From positions 95,219 to 159,218 of the forward strand of contig JAHHGV010000016.1 of the NCBI GenBank assembly GCA_019359695.1: a stretch of 64,000 nt of DNA, written 5' to 3'. Made by a program: the position numbers and the translations under genes. Every line of letters begins with the position of its first letter. Position 1 is the stretch's first letter. Of this stretch, positions 9,584 to 18,699 are shown one piece after another. Source of the stretch: Brasilonema angustatum HA4187-MV1. Lineage in GTDB: Bacteria; Cyanobacteriota; Cyanobacteriia; Cyanobacteriales; Nostocaceae. The notes under the pieces are model-generated. The model did not search any database. It worked only from the letters and a program-made list of their open reading frames with translations, and had not been told where the DNA came from.

Positions 9584-10267
9584 ATGCGCATCTTAGTAGT
9601 AGAGGACGATTCAGAACAGTTAGAGCCATTACACGCTGTACTGTCGGAAGCCGGATATATAGTGGATGGCGTTGAAGACGGAGAAACTGCACAATGGCTG
9701 TTGTCCCACAAAGAGTATGATCTGTTGATTTTGGACTGGATGTTGCCGACAATCAGCGGGTTGAGTCTTTGTCATCAGTATCGTCAAGCAGGTAAAACTG
9801 CACCCGTGCTGATGCTTACAGCCAAAGACACTACGCTAGATAAAGTGACAGGTTTAGATGCTGGGGCAGATGATTTTTTGGTTAAACCTGCGGATCTGGT
9901 AGAACTTTTGGCACGGGTACGGGCTTTGGGGCGGCGATCCCCTCAATGGCAGGGAGATACCCTCCGCATGGCAGATTTACAACTGCACCTCAATCGCTTA
10001 ACAGTGGAACGAAATCACGCTACTGTGGAGGTATCGCCCCGTGAAGCTCAACTGCTAGAGTACTTGATGCGTCACCCTAATCAGATTTTAACCCGCAGTC
10101 AGATAGAAGACGCGTTGTGGGAATGGGGTATGGAACCTGAAAGCAATGCTTTAACTGTACTGATACGCAAGTTGCGGCATCGGTTGCACTTAGTTGGTGC
10201 AGAAGATTGGATTAAAACAGTCTACGGTATGGGGTATACCCTCAAACCCCCCAACAGAGTAGAGTAG
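9584..10267 (+). CDS. OmpR/PhoB-family response regulator (RppA-like)
   Basis: DNA-binding response regulator of a two-component system. The 227-residue protein has a receiver domain (1-120) with the acidic pair Asp8-Asp9, phospho-acceptor Asp51 (LILDWMLP), the conserved Thr of LTAKD and the Lys of LVKP. A winged-helix output domain follows (130-225) with SPREAQLLEYLMRHPNQILT and a closing YGMGYTLKPP. The overall pattern is closest to the cyanobacterial RppA group, which responds to redox or nickel in the species studied. The likely partner kinase lies about 1.75 kb away on the same strand, separated by two genes on the opposite strand, whereas rppA and rppB are adjacent in the known cases. 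The ATG at 9584 is the start. Confidence 0.93.
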   Translation: MRILVVEDDSEQLEPLHAVLSEAGYIVDGVEDGETAQWLLSHKEYDLLILDWMLPTISGLSLCHQYRQAGKTAPVLMLTAKDTTLDKVTGLDAGADDFLVKPADLVELLARVRALGRRSPQWQGDTLRMADLQLHLNRLTVERNHATVEVSPREAQLLEYLMRHPNQILTRSQIEDALWEWGMEPESNALTVLIRKLRHRLHLVGAEDWIKTVYGMGYTLKPPNRVE

Positions 10268-10296
10268 AGAGCCCAGAGCGAGTATTTTAATGATTG

Positions 10297-10902
10297 CTAG
10301 TTTTTTACTCGATAGCTGACTACCATTGTGGCATTTTCAGGAGACAGTCCTAGCTCTTGAACAATCATAGCTTTTACAGAGCTTAATTCCGTGACTGGAA
10401 ACTCGAATTCTAACTGTTTGAGTACCGAGTCTGCGGTTTTGACCTCAACTTTGGTTAACCCCTGATCCTTATTGATGTCAGCTAAAATTCCTAGCGCTTT
10501 GACTGCAAGCCGCACCTGCATTTGTGTATTAGGTTGCAGAGTTTGTACTTTGGCAGACACTCCCAGTTCTTGAGCAATCATGGTTTTTACATTGCCTAAT
10601 TCTGTGACTGGAAACTCGAATTTTAACTTTTTAAGTACAGAATTAGCTGTATTGAGTTCAACTAAGGTATGTTCCTGCTCCTTTTCAATTTCAGCTTTGA
10701 TGACTCGTACATTGACCTGAAGCTGCATTGTTAGCGTGTGTGTTTCAGCTTGAAGCTTGTCTGCTGTACGGTAGTAACGACTTAATAGCAGGTTTGTCAA
10801 CGGTTCACCAGCAAATCCAAAAGCAATTAAGAATAACGGCACAGGCATCACAAATGCTAGCTTTAAAGATCGCAATTTTAGCAACCAGGGAGACAAGGAC
10901 AT
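10297..10902 (-). CDS. Membrane-anchored protein with an internal duplication
   Basis: I do not recognise this family. From the ATG at 10902 the product has 201 residues; the frame stays open to an ATG at 10971, but those extra residues are cysteine-rich and look untranslated. One hydrophobic segment (about 12-32) anchors it, a charged helical stretch follows, and then come two similar units spaced about 70 residues apart. Unit one has NTANSVLKKLKFEFPVTEL and MIAQELGVS; unit two has KTADSVLKQLEFEFPVTEL and MIVQELGLS. The gene lies between the response regulator and the EF-hand protein, 108 bases downstream of the latter on the same strand, and so may be cotranscribed with it. Confidence 0.6.
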   Translation of the reverse strand: MSLSPWLLKLRSLKLAFVMPVPLFLIAFGFAGEPLTNLLLSRYYRTADKLQAETHTLTMQLQVNVRVIKAEIEKEQEHTLVELNTANSVLKKLKFEFPVTELGNVKTMIAQELGVSAKVQTLQPNTQMQVRLAVKALGILADINKDQGLTKVEVKTADSVLKQLEFEFPVTELSSVKAMIVQELGLSPENATMVVSYRVKN

Positions 10903-11010
10903 AGGATAACAAGCTGAATTTGGCGTTATCATGCAATTGAACAAGCAAGTGCGCGAAGGCACACACCGCACCTTCGCCTTATCAAAAGCTTCGCGTTGAT
11001 AGCAGGTTAA

Positions 11011-11835
11011 CTACTTGCTTTGTCCTACGGCAGCAATAACTTGAGACTGCCCTTGGTTATACTTATTAAGAATTGAATTTTCATCCGAGTCCATGTGCCA
11101 GTCAAGCCCAAATTCTTGGAGTGCCATAAGTAGACCAATTGCACTAGCTCGATTGGTGGCATAAGGAATTTGATGAACATCGCATAAACGTGTCAGTGCT
11201 TCAATATCTGCTGCATGGGCATGGGAGCTTAGCGGGTCTTTGAAAAAGAAAATTGCACTAATTCTATTCTCTGAAATCATACCTCCAATAGCCTGATCCC
11301 CTCCCAATGGACCACTAGCAACGAGTCTTTCTACCGGTATCCCTAAACGCTGTTGTAAAGATTTTCCTGTACTTCCTGTTGTGACCAAGGGAACTTGCGA
11401 AAAGAAGTCACGTTGTTCTTCTACAAATTTGAGCAAAACACTCTTCATCTCATTGTGGGCAACCAGTGAAACAAAGCGTGTACTTTCGTCCACAGGTATT
11501 GGATCTACTTTTTGATACGTGACCTTTTTTTTGGCAACCTGACTGATTTGAAGCATCTTATCCTCAAATTCTTTCAAGTCAATTTCACCGTCACCAGATT
11601 CATCAAAATGGTTGAAAATATCTCTACTATCTTGTTCAGACCATGCTGATACGCCCAATGTTGACAAAAAAAGCGTGAATTCATCGGATGTAATATGTCC
11701 GTCTCCATTTTCGTCGGCAGCACTAAAAACTTTTTCAGGAGATAACCAACGACTTTCTAATAAATCATGAAGGCGTAAAAGAGACAGATCTAGCTCTTTA
11801 TTCAGGTTTGACATTGTTATATTATACCTCATCAC
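11011..11835 (-). CDS. EF-hand pair fused to a methylglyoxal synthase domain
   Basis: Methylglyoxal synthase converts dihydroxyacetone phosphate to methylglyoxal and phosphate, a bypass of lower glycolysis. This 274-residue protein puts a pair of canonical EF-hand calcium loops in front of such a domain: DENGDGHITSDE (41-52) and DESGDGEIDLKE (78-89) carry all usual ligand positions. The synthase part (about 121-240) has VSLVAHNEM, TTGSTGKSL, SGPLGGDQAIGG (Asp180 matches the catalytic base), FFFKDPL (Asp200) and a HAAD stretch (His207, Asp210). The residue after the first conserved His is Asn128 rather than the usual Asp. An in-frame ATG eight codons in (11814) with GAGG upstream is an alternative start. 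It lies between the response regulator and sensor kinase. Calcium control of the enzyme is inference. Confidence 0.88.
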   Translation of the reverse strand: MMRYNITMSNLNKELDLSLLRLHDLLESRWLSPEKVFSAADENGDGHITSDEFTLFLSTLGVSAWSEQDSRDIFNHFDESGDGEIDLKEFEDKMLQISQVAKKKVTYQKVDPIPVDESTRFVSLVAHNEMKSVLLKFVEEQRDFFSQVPLVTTGSTGKSLQQRLGIPVERLVASGPLGGDQAIGGMISENRISAIFFFKDPLSSHAHAADIEALTRLCDVHQIPYATNRASAIGLLMALQEFGLDWHMDSDENSILNKYNQGQSQVIAAVGQSK

Positions 11836-12017
11836 TAAATCAAGGATAATACTTGAGACGGTGAGTTTAAGTCAAACACTAAGTAATTGTTTAATTAGGG
11901 ATGGAAAGGCGAACCAAATTAAAAATACGCCAATCGAAGCAGATACAGCTAGTTTCTCACCAACCTGATTACCTGTCAAAATTTGTGTGGTAAACTACTA
12001 GCCTCTGCCCTGTTGTT

Positions 12018-13292
12018 ATGTTTAATCGTAGTCGTAGCAATCTAGCTGTATGGTTTACCCTAACGATGGGGAGTATTTTGGTCGTTTTTGCCGGAGTACT
12101 TTACTACCGGGCAGTTTTAAACGAGCTAGAGGATTTAGATCGCTTACTCTACCAAAAATCCAGAGTGATGGCAGTCAACGCGAAGTACGATTTGCGTCAG
12201 GGACAGTTAGATCTGGAAAATGTGCCGCTGTTAGGAAGTAATTTGCCACCTCTGGGTAGTGAACTCGTATATGCGCGTTGGTACGATACTAAAGGGCAAC
12301 TGGTGCAATTTTTCGGTACGACTCCAAAAGCGCAGTTGACAATGACCCCTGGATTTCATACTATCAAGACCGCACCTCACTCCTCGAATAAAACGCCCAC
12401 TGCTATCTGGCTGCGTGAGTTAACGCTGCCCGTATACCAAGATAATTTGTTAATTGGTTATCTTGAAGTTGCAATGCCACTAACATCCACTCAAAATAAT
12501 CTGGCTCAGTTACGGCTGGTTTTGCTCGTGACAGTACCAGTAACCTTAGGGATAATAGGTCTGGCTGGTTGGTTGTTGGGTGGATTAGCAATGCAACCAA
12601 TTCGTCAAACTTACGACCAACTACAACGCTTCACATCTGATGCTTCCCATGAATTGCGATCGCCTTTAGCAGCACTTATCAGCAATGCCCAATTCGCCTT
12701 ACTGTCTACATCTAGCAATCCTGCTCAACAGCGTCAGCGTTTTGAGAAAATTGTTGATATCACCAAATCAATGAGTACTCTGGTGAGTAATCTGCTGTTT
12801 CTGGCTCGTCATGAAGGACGATTACCTCCTGAATCTTTGCAAGCAGTTGATTTGAAGAACTTGCTACAGCAGCTAGCAGACAACTATGCTACAGCAGATG
12901 CACAACATCTTAGTTTGACTTGCGAACTACCCCCTGATAATGTGAAACTGCAAGCCGAACCAGACTTGCTGCGTCAAGCAGTGGTTAATCTGATTAGCAA
13001 CGCCTGCAAATATACGAACCCTGACGGGAAAGTACTGTTACGACTTTTTACCCAGTCACGTCAGGCTGTGATTCAAGTTGTAGACAATGGCATTGGCATT
13101 GCTGAAACTGATTTGCCGCATATTTTTGAGAGATTTTATCGAGTCGATAAGAAGCGTTCCCGCAAAACTGGTGGGTTTGGTTTGGGGTTGGCGATCGCCC
13201 AACAAATTGTCCAAGCTCACGGCGGTAAAATTAATGTTAAAAGTGTAGTCGGGGAGGGGTCTACTTTTCAAATTGTTCTGCCCCTTAAGTAG
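12018..13292 (+). CDS. Two-component sensor histidine kinase (RppB-like)
   Basis: Membrane sensor kinase of 424 residues. Two transmembrane segments (about 10-30 and 166-190) enclose an extracytoplasmic region of about 135 residues. The HisKA domain begins at 204 with the H-box [14 protein letters not shown] (phospho-acceptor His211). The catalytic domain has the N-box ([10 protein letters not shown]), G1 (VVDNGIGI), the F-box ([10 protein letters not shown]) and G2 ([14 protein letters not shown]). No HAMP signature is obvious between TM2 and the H-box. This architecture matches RppB/NrsS-type cyanobacterial kinases, so the RppA-like regulator at 9.6 kb is the likely partner. It is transcribed away from the EF-hand gene, sharing a short divergent region of about 180 bases. 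Confidence 0.93.
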   Translation: MFNRSRSNLAVWFTLTMGSILVVFAGVLYYRAVLNELEDLDRLLYQKSRVMAVNAKYDLRQGQLDLENVPLLGSNLPPLGSELVYARWYDTKGQLVQFFGTTPKAQLTMTPGFHTIKTAPHSSNKTPTAIWLRELTLPVYQDNLLIGYLEVAMPLTSTQNNLAQLRLVLLVTVPVTLGIIGLAGWLLGGLAMQPIRQTYDQLQRFTSDASHELRSPLAALISNAQFALLSTSSNPAQQRQRFEKIVDITKSMSTLVSNLLFLARHEGRLPPESLQAVDLKNLLQQLADNYATADAQHLSLTCELPPDNVKLQAEPDLLRQAVVNLISNACKYTNPDGKVLLRLFTQSRQAVIQVVDNGIGIAETDLPHIFERFYRVDKKRSRKTGGFGLGLAIAQQIVQAHGGKINVKSVVGEGSTFQIVLPLK

Positions 13293-13337
13293 TCTTTGCA
13301 AAGTTGTTACTGTCAACAACGCGCGGGCCTTTCTTCC

Positions 13338-13910
13338 TCAAGAACCCTGTACAGAAGATGATTGCTTAGAATTACTTTGACTTTTAATAACCTTGCCAGG
13401 ACTAATCCAAGAAATACCTTGCTGAAAATCAGTACCAATCATAACTGCTTCAACCACGGGCTGAAAAACTTTTGTTTGGGCTACCCACTCGACAATAAAG
13501 TTAGCCCCAACACCTCCACTAGTGTCAGTTCTATCTACAACAAAATCCGTAGAAGCTAGGGCATCAAGTTGAATTGGGCGCTCTAAATACTGTTTAAGTT
13601 GTTTGCCATTCGAGTCATAGTAGCGCACAGAAGTAATGATGATCGGGTTGGTCAAATCAGTATTACGAATACTCAGAGTGGCTGCTAAATCGAAAACTCT
13701 TTTATTATCCCCATGATAGATGTGGGAGTAGATAGGGACATAAATAGTTTCACCCATCACTGCCTTGAAATTTTTATCTAAAGTTACCACCTTTTGAGAT
13801 TGATTTGCCTGACTCATATCAGGTTGTGACTGCGATGGATTCTGTGGTGATGTACAGGATGTCAGTAAAATAAGAGCGATCGCTAAATAAAAAACTGGGT
13901 ATAGCTTCAT
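13338..13910 (-). CDS. DUF3124 lipoprotein
   Basis: A secreted lipoprotein of 190 residues, function unknown. The signal peptide (KLYPVFYLAIALILLTSC) ends in the lipobox LTSC with Cys19 as the lipidation site, followed by a Ser/Gln/Pro-rich linker. The mature domain matches DUF3124: GETIYVPIYSHIYHGD, LAATLSIRNTD, the ITSVRYYDSNGK strand and GANFIVEW. It begins 9 bases after the stop of the TrkA-like gene on the same strand, so the two are almost certainly cotranscribed. The functional link between a lipoprotein and a potassium-channel regulator is not established. Confidence 0.88.
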   Translation of the reverse strand: MKLYPVFYLAIALILLTSCTSPQNPSQSQPDMSQANQSQKVVTLDKNFKAVMGETIYVPIYSHIYHGDNKRVFDLAATLSIRNTDLTNPIIITSVRYYDSNGKQLKQYLERPIQLDALASTDFVVDRTDTSGGVGANFIVEWVAQTKVFQPVVEAVMIGTDFQQGISWISPGKVIKSQSNSKQSSSVQGS

Positions 13911-13919
13911 TAGAAAAAA

Positions 13920-14597
13920 TCATTTACAACCTTCAATAAAATCAATGACTTGATGTAATGACCCTGGTTTAGTCACAATCAGCACCGTTGAATCAGGTTC
14001 GAGTACTGTACTGCCGTTCGGAATCATCAAATCTTCATGGGGATGGGGTTGATAGCCAATAATTAGGGAACCATTTGGAAACCGGGAATCTTGAGCAATT
14101 TCGGCAACTGTACGACCAACAACATAACAATTATTTGGAATCAAAAGTTTCAGCACCTCAATCTGTCCCTGCTCAAAATGCATGATTGATTCGACTTGCG
14201 GATACTCAATGGCATTTACCATTGTTGAAACCGCTAGCTCAATGGTACTGATGATATGATTAGCTCCTGCCAATCGAAAAGGTTGAGCAAAATCGGAATG
14301 GCGCATCCGAGTTAAAATGTGGGGGACTCCGTAATGCTTGGCGAGAGTTACCATCGCCAGATTCAAGGCATCATTTCGTAGGACAGCTGCCAAAGTGTCG
14401 GCTTTACGAATTCCAGCTTCTAACAACACTTCTGTACTGACAGCACTGCCTTCAAAAGCCATTGCCCCTACTTGTTCGCGCGCATAGCGACAAGCATTAG
14501 GGTCAAAGTCAATCACAGCTACGGTATGCCCTAGTTCTACCAATTTATGTGCCAAAGTCAACCCTACCAAACCTGCTCCACCAATTAGCACGTACAT
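13920..14597 (-). CDS. TrkA-type NAD-binding (RCK) protein
   Basis: Soluble regulatory subunit type of potassium transport systems. The 225-residue product has an N-terminal Rossmann TrkA-N domain (1-120) beginning YVLIGGAGLVGLTLA, with the nucleotide-binding acidic residue in VIDFDP at the end of beta-2, and a C-terminal TrkA-C domain (140-222). No membrane segments are present, so it must act on a separate channel or transporter. No Trk/Ktr membrane subunit lies beside it; the only other K+-related gene here is the RCK channel at 52.4 kb. It leads a likely two-gene transcript with the DUF3124 lipoprotein. Confidence 0.88.
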   Translation of the reverse strand: MYVLIGGAGLVGLTLAHKLVELGHTVAVIDFDPNACRYAREQVGAMAFEGSAVSTEVLLEAGIRKADTLAAVLRNDALNLAMVTLAKHYGVPHILTRMRHSDFAQPFRLAGANHIISTIELAVSTMVNAIEYPQVESIMHFEQGQIEVLKLLIPNNCYVVGRTVAEIAQDSRFPNGSLIIGYQPHPHEDLMIPNGSTVLEPDSTVLIVTKPGSLHQVIDFIEGCK

Positions 14598-14879
14598 AAC
14601 TGCTTTTTGATACTTTTGCCTTCTACTTTACTTTACAAGCTACTCGGCAGGTGAAAGAGTTTGATATGGTTAACACTGGAAACAACCAAATTTCGTGATG
14701 CATATGACAGTTAATTTGTACAGGGCCTAATTTCTACAAGCAACATTTGCTAATTCTGGTTTCTAAAGTCTTCTTAGACAACCAATCTGAGAAGATAATG
14801 AATGTGGTTTTGCTGCTTGCTAAGGAAAGCATGAAACAACAACGCGCCTTGGCGCTTTGCGTACTTCTCTTGAATTATC

Positions 14880-15758
14880 ATGGAAACAAAAACCGCCAAA
14901 CTCATTGATGGTAAAGCTTTAGCTAACAAAATTCAGCTAGAACTTTGTGCTGCGATTAGACAATTGCAACCCAAAATAGGACGCCCGCCAGGTTTAGCAG
15001 TGCTGATGGTGGGTGATAACCCAGCGTCAGCAGCTTACGTACGCGGCAAAGAACGAGCTTGCCAGAAAGTGGGTATTGACTCTTTTGGCAAGCACTTTCC
15101 CACACAAACGACTCAAGCAGAACTCGAACAAGTGATTGCCGCACTCAATCATGATCAAAGGGTGGATGGTATTCTCGTGCAATTACCCTTACCCGATCAC
15201 TTGGATGCTGTGACGCTTTTGCATCAAATCGCGCCAGACAAAGACGCCGACGGACTGCACCCAATTAATTTAGGGCGACTGGTGCGAGGAGAACCTGGTT
15301 TACGTAGCTGCACTCCAGCTGGAGTTATGCGGCTGTTGCAAGAATATGCTATTCCTTTGAGCGGAAAGCATGCGGTAGTGGTGGGACGTAGTATTTTGGT
15401 AGGCAAACCACTGGCTTTGATGCTGCTAGAGGCTGATGCGACTGTAACTGTGGCTCATTCGCGATCGCACTCTTTGCAGTCCATCACCACAAATGCTGAT
15501 ATTCTAATTGCAGCAGCAGGTCGTCCAGGACTCATTACTGCTGAGATGGTGAAACCGGGCGCTGTTGTGGTAGATGTGGGAATAAATCGTGTGACAGAAT
15601 TAAGCGGTGAAAGTCGTCTGGTTGGTGATGTCCACTTTGAGTCAATTGCTGGTGTTGCGGAATTTCTCACGCCAGTTCCTGGTGGTGTTGGTCCGATGAC
15701 TGTAGCTATGTTGCTACAAAATACGGTTAATAGCTATAGCCAACGCTCCCATAGTTAG
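14880..15758 (+). CDS. folD: Bifunctional methylenetetrahydrofolate dehydrogenase/cyclohydrolase FolD
   Basis: Cytoplasmic enzyme that interconverts 5,10-methylene-, methenyl- and 10-formyl-tetrahydrofolate with NADP(H), supplying one-carbon units for purines and formyl-Met. The 292-residue protein has the usual length. SAAYVRGK (50-57) contains the catalytic Tyr53 and Lys57, [10 protein letters not shown] lies in the folate site, GRSILVGKP begins the NADP Rossmann loop, and [14 protein letters not shown] is the C-terminal signature. The start is the ATG at 14880. It lies just before crtE and a divergent PAP2 gene on the same strand, an arrangement common in cyanobacteria. Confidence 0.97.
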   Translation: METKTAKLIDGKALANKIQLELCAAIRQLQPKIGRPPGLAVLMVGDNPASAAYVRGKERACQKVGIDSFGKHFPTQTTQAELEQVIAALNHDQRVDGILVQLPLPDHLDAVTLLHQIAPDKDADGLHPINLGRLVRGEPGLRSCTPAGVMRLLQEYAIPLSGKHAVVVGRSILVGKPLALMLLEADATVTVAHSRSHSLQSITTNADILIAAAGRPGLITAEMVKPGAVVVDVGINRVTELSGESRLVGDVHFESIAGVAEFLTPVPGGVGPMTVAMLLQNTVNSYSQRSHS

Positions 15759-15877
15759 AAATTGTCTTTTGTCATTTGTCTTTTGGTAAAAACGTCACAA
15801 ATGGCGAAGAACGAATGATGGATGACTCTTTCCCGTAAAATTGTTACGTATATAACAGAACACTAAGGAATTTAAGA

Positions 15878-16804
15878 ATGGTAGCAGCCGATAACATTCA
15901 AAAAACTCCAGAGGAAGTCAAATTTGACTTACGAGCTTATCTCAAACAGCGACAAAAGCTTTGTGACGCTGCTTTGGATAAATCTATTTCCATCCGTTAT
16001 CCAGAAAAGATCTACGAAGCAATGCGCTATTCGCTCATGGCTGGGGGTAAGCGTTTGCGCCCTATTCTTTGCCTTGCGACCTGTGAGATGATGGGTGGTA
16101 CTATTGATATGGCAATGGCAACCGCTTGTGCTGTGGAGATGATCCACACAATGTCGCTCATTCACGACGACTTGCCAGCAATGGATAATGATGATTACCG
16201 TCGCGGTAAGTTGACAAATCACAAAGTTTATGGTGACGACATTGCTATTTTGGCTGGGGATGGTTTATTAGCTTACGCATTTGAGTATGTCATCAGTCAT
16301 ACTCACAATGTACCACTAGAGCAAGTCACACAGGTCATTGCTCGTTTGGCTCATGCAACGGGAGCAACAGGCTTGGTTGGTGGTCAAGTGCTTGATTTAG
16401 AATCAGAAGGAAAGACAGATATCTCTTTAGAAACGTTGAATTTCATTCATCGCCATAAAACAGGTGCTCTTTTAGAAGCTTGTGTGGTCTGTGGTGGCAT
16501 AATAGGAGGAGCATCATCAACAGAAGTGCAGCGACTGTCTCGCTATTCCCAAAACATTGGGCTTGCTTTCCAAATTATTGATGACATTCTAGATATCACT
16601 CAAACCGACGAGCAATTGGGCAAAACTGCTGGTAAAGACCTACAGGCTCAAAAAGTGACGTATCCGAGTCTTTGGGGACTCGAAGAATCAAAACAAAAAG
16701 CTCAAGAACTCATTGAGGATGCTTGTGCAGAATTAGAACCTTTTGGAGATAAAGCGTTGCCCTTAAAGGAATTAGCACACTTTATCATCAGTCGTAAAAA
16801 TTAA
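15878..16804 (+). CDS. crtE: Geranylgeranyl diphosphate synthase CrtE
   Basis: Class-I prenyltransferase that condenses isopentenyl diphosphate units to GGPP, the precursor of carotenoids, the chlorophyll phytyl tail, tocopherol and quinones. The 308-residue product has the first Asp-rich motif [14 protein letters not shown] (97-110) with the RRG arginines, the GGKRLRP isoprenyl-PP site (57-63) and the second motif FQIIDDILD (about 229-237). Length and motifs match cyanobacterial CrtE/IspA-type enzymes; the small residues before the first motif favour the C20 product, an inference. It lies between folD and the divergent PAP2 gene. Confidence 0.96.
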   Translation: MVAADNIQKTPEEVKFDLRAYLKQRQKLCDAALDKSISIRYPEKIYEAMRYSLMAGGKRLRPILCLATCEMMGGTIDMAMATACAVEMIHTMSLIHDDLPAMDNDDYRRGKLTNHKVYGDDIAILAGDGLLAYAFEYVISHTHNVPLEQVTQVIARLAHATGATGLVGGQVLDLESEGKTDISLETLNFIHRHKTGALLEACVVCGGIIGGASSTEVQRLSRYSQNIGLAFQIIDDILDITQTDEQLGKTAGKDLQAQKVTYPSLWGLEESKQKAQELIEDACAELEPFGDKALPLKELAHFIISRKN

Positions 16805-16931
16805 ACTAACAATGAATGATGAATGATACAAGCAGGGCAAACTTACATTATATAATCTATCATTCATAAATCATATCTCTGTTGAGAATTCATCATTCAC
16901 AACTCATAACTTTCCATCTGATCAAAATAGC

Positions 16932-17405
16932 ATGCAGGATATAGGCGACATATTAGAAAACCGAGTGTTGTGGGTTGCTGTAGGAGCTTGTTTGATGGCT
17001 CAAGCATTAAAGCTTGTCATCGAACTACTCAAGAATCGTAAGCTAAATATTAGAGTTTTAGTCACAACTGGAGGGATGCCTAGTGCACATTCTGCACTAG
17101 TAACAGCTCTTGCAACTGGAGTCGGGCAAACTCTTGGTTGGGGTTCTGCGGAATTTGCACTGGCAACGGTTTTTGCCATTATCGTCATGTATGACGCCGC
17201 AGGAGTTCGTCAAGCTGCTGGAAAGCAAGCCCGTATCCTTAATCAAATGATTGATGAATTGTTTCACGAACACCCAGAGTTTGATGGCGATCGCCTCAAA
17301 GAATTACTCGGACACACTCCTGTCCAAGTTATTGTGGGTTCGGCGTTAGGTATAACTATCTCATGGTTGGCAAAGTCAACCGGCGTGTTGGTTGTCAGTC
17401 CATGA
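16932..17405 (+). CDS. Divergent PAP2 family membrane protein (DUF212)
   Basis: Small integral membrane protein of 157 residues distantly related to type-2 phosphatidic acid phosphatases. Visible are an N-terminal hydrophobic segment (ENRVLWVAVGACLMAQALK), the family signature TTGGMPSAHSALVTALAT with its Ser-Ala-His core, and a charged stretch with MYDAAGVRQAAGKQA before DELFHE. It follows crtE, and this crtE/DUF212 neighbourhood is common in cyanobacteria. That suggests a prenyl-phosphate or lipid-phosphate substrate, but no reaction has been shown for the group. Confidence 0.9.
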   Translation: MQDIGDILENRVLWVAVGACLMAQALKLVIELLKNRKLNIRVLVTTGGMPSAHSALVTALATGVGQTLGWGSAEFALATVFAIIVMYDAAGVRQAAGKQARILNQMIDELFHEHPEFDGDRLKELLGHTPVQVIVGSALGITISWLAKSTGVLVVSP

Positions 17406-17439
17406 TCAACCAAAAAACCTGACTGTATTTTGCTGAAGG

Positions 17440-18171
17440 CTACTGCAAACGCACAGATGAGCGCAGTAGCATCACTTTGCGACTATCTACAACTACAGCA
17501 AAAAAACCTTGATCGCTCAATTTTTGCAGTGTACTGTATGCTTCTTTTTGATTTTTCGTGTAAACAGCCAGCAAATAAGGACGTTCTCCGTAGGAAACAA
17601 AACCTACGTCTCCCTTAACCACTTCTCGTACTTTGTTCACCATTTCTGGGCGGTTATAGTAATCTACTAATACAGCTAAACCCTGTCCCAAACGTTCGGG
17701 TTTATAGCTGTTTACTGTCTGAGTAGCAGGTTTCTGTGTAACTGTAGGCGGTTTCTGTGTAACCGTAGGTGGTTTCTGTGTAACCGTAGGTGGTTTCTGT
17801 GCCACTTGTGACGATGGTCGAGTGGTGACAATAGCAGATAACCCAACTATATTCTTGATATACCTAGCCCAACTATTAGCATCATCTGCCTTGTTAAACC
17901 CACCAATTCGTGTCACCGTATTTTTGAGATATCTACAAGTGCTTGTGTTAGTACTGGACGGTAAAGCTTGACGTAATTGCTTCTGATTCTCTGCTGTGGG
18001 ACTACTGACCAACAAAAGATACTCACCGGAATTGGGAGGTTGACAGACAGGAATGTTTTGTTGTTGAGCAGAAGCAGAATTTATGCCAGCATTTAACCCG
18101 ATAATACCTAGCAATAAACTACTGACTAAAGTATTTGGTATCTGAAATTTCTGAACAACACTCTTATACAT
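17440..18171 (-). CDS. Exported SPOR-like protein with heptapeptide repeats
   Basis: A 243-residue exported protein, not recognised beyond its general plan. A signal peptide (about 1-35, ending ASA before QQQN) precedes a domain with two Cys (IPVCQPPNSGEYLLLVSS and TSTCRYLK). Then comes a linker of tandem QKPPTVT heptapeptides (three full copies plus a variant) and a C-terminal domain (LAVLVDYYNRPEMV, FVSYGERPYLLAVYTKNQKEA) that resembles SPOR/LytTR-type peptidoglycan-binding folds in its beta-alpha-beta pattern. It is convergent with the PAP2 gene, with ends 34 bases apart. A cell-wall role is a guess. Confidence 0.65.
   Translation of the reverse strand: MYKSVVQKFQIPNTLVSSLLLGIIGLNAGINSASAQQQNIPVCQPPNSGEYLLLVSSPTAENQKQLRQALPSSTNTSTCRYLKNTVTRIGGFNKADDANSWARYIKNIVGLSAIVTTRPSSQVAQKPPTVTQKPPTVTQKPPTVTQKPATQTVNSYKPERLGQGLAVLVDYYNRPEMVNKVREVVKGDVGFVSYGERPYLLAVYTKNQKEAYSTLQKLSDQGFFAVVVDSRKVMLLRSSVRLQ
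17729..17803. repeat. 21-bp tandem repeat encoding QKPPTVT
   Basis: Three units of 21 bp (GGTTTCTGTGTAACCGTAGG plus one base) plus a partial fourth lie head to tail inside the SPOR-like gene. The period is a multiple of three, so copy-number change would lengthen or shorten the proline-rich linker without a frameshift. Confidence 0.8.
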
Positions 18172-18233
18172 AAAATTTTCTTAATTTGTATCAAAATATT
18201 AATGTATTTAGCTATTAGTCAGTAGTCTATAGT

Positions 18234-18274
18234 CCAATAACTAATAACTAATGGCTAATGACTAATGACTAATG
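18234..18274. repeat. Short tandem heptanucleotide repeat (STRR)
   Basis: Degenerate seven-base units (CTAATAA, CTAATGG, CTAATGA) run in tandem between the SPOR-like gene and ycf54. Such STRRs are typical of filamentous heterocystous cyanobacteria and are not coding. Confidence 0.7.
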
Positions 18275-18282
18275 ATCATACA

Positions 18283-18618
18283 TTAAGATACGGCTGCTAG
18301 AGATGCCAAAGCATCAGGGATTTCTGGTGAAGGAGCTTGAAACTCACCTGTGAGAATATATTCTAAGCGAAGTTTCAACCAGGTAATAAATTGAGGATTA
18401 GTAGAAATAATCGCGACTGCTGGTTGAGGACATTTTGCCTTCACTTGTGACATTTGGGGTGCTTCCAGAAAAGCTGGTTGCTTAACCACCCAAAAATCAA
18501 TTTCTTTTTCTTGTTCGTGGTAGTGACGAGTGCGTTCCTTCAGAACTTCCTCCATCGGTTCTTCTTCAAGGAGAAACCGTTGACTTGCCAAAACGTAATA
18601 GTATGTTTGCATTTTCAT
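18283..18618 (-). CDS. ycf54: Ycf54, Mg-protoporphyrin monomethyl ester cyclase accessory protein
   Basis: Ycf54 supports the aerobic oxidative cyclase (AcsF/ChlE) that forms the isocyclic ring of chlorophyll; loss in cyanobacteria blocks protochlorophyllide synthesis. The 111-residue product matches the family end to end: TYYYVLASQRFLLEEEP, ERTRHYHEQEKEIDFWVVK, PAFLEAP, CPQPAVAIISTN and FITWLKLRLEYILTGEF. The start may be Met1 or Met3. The gene stands alone between the SPOR-like and SnoaL-like genes on the same strand. Confidence 0.95.
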   Translation of the reverse strand: MKMQTYYYVLASQRFLLEEEPMEEVLKERTRHYHEQEKEIDFWVVKQPAFLEAPQMSQVKAKCPQPAVAIISTNPQFITWLKLRLEYILTGEFQAPSPEIPDALASLAAVS

Positions 18619-18699
18619 CCTTGGTTAATCTAGTTATTGTGTAGGGCACAGAGGATTGCGCTATGTCCTACACAATAACTAAAATATAAAGTACCTGAT

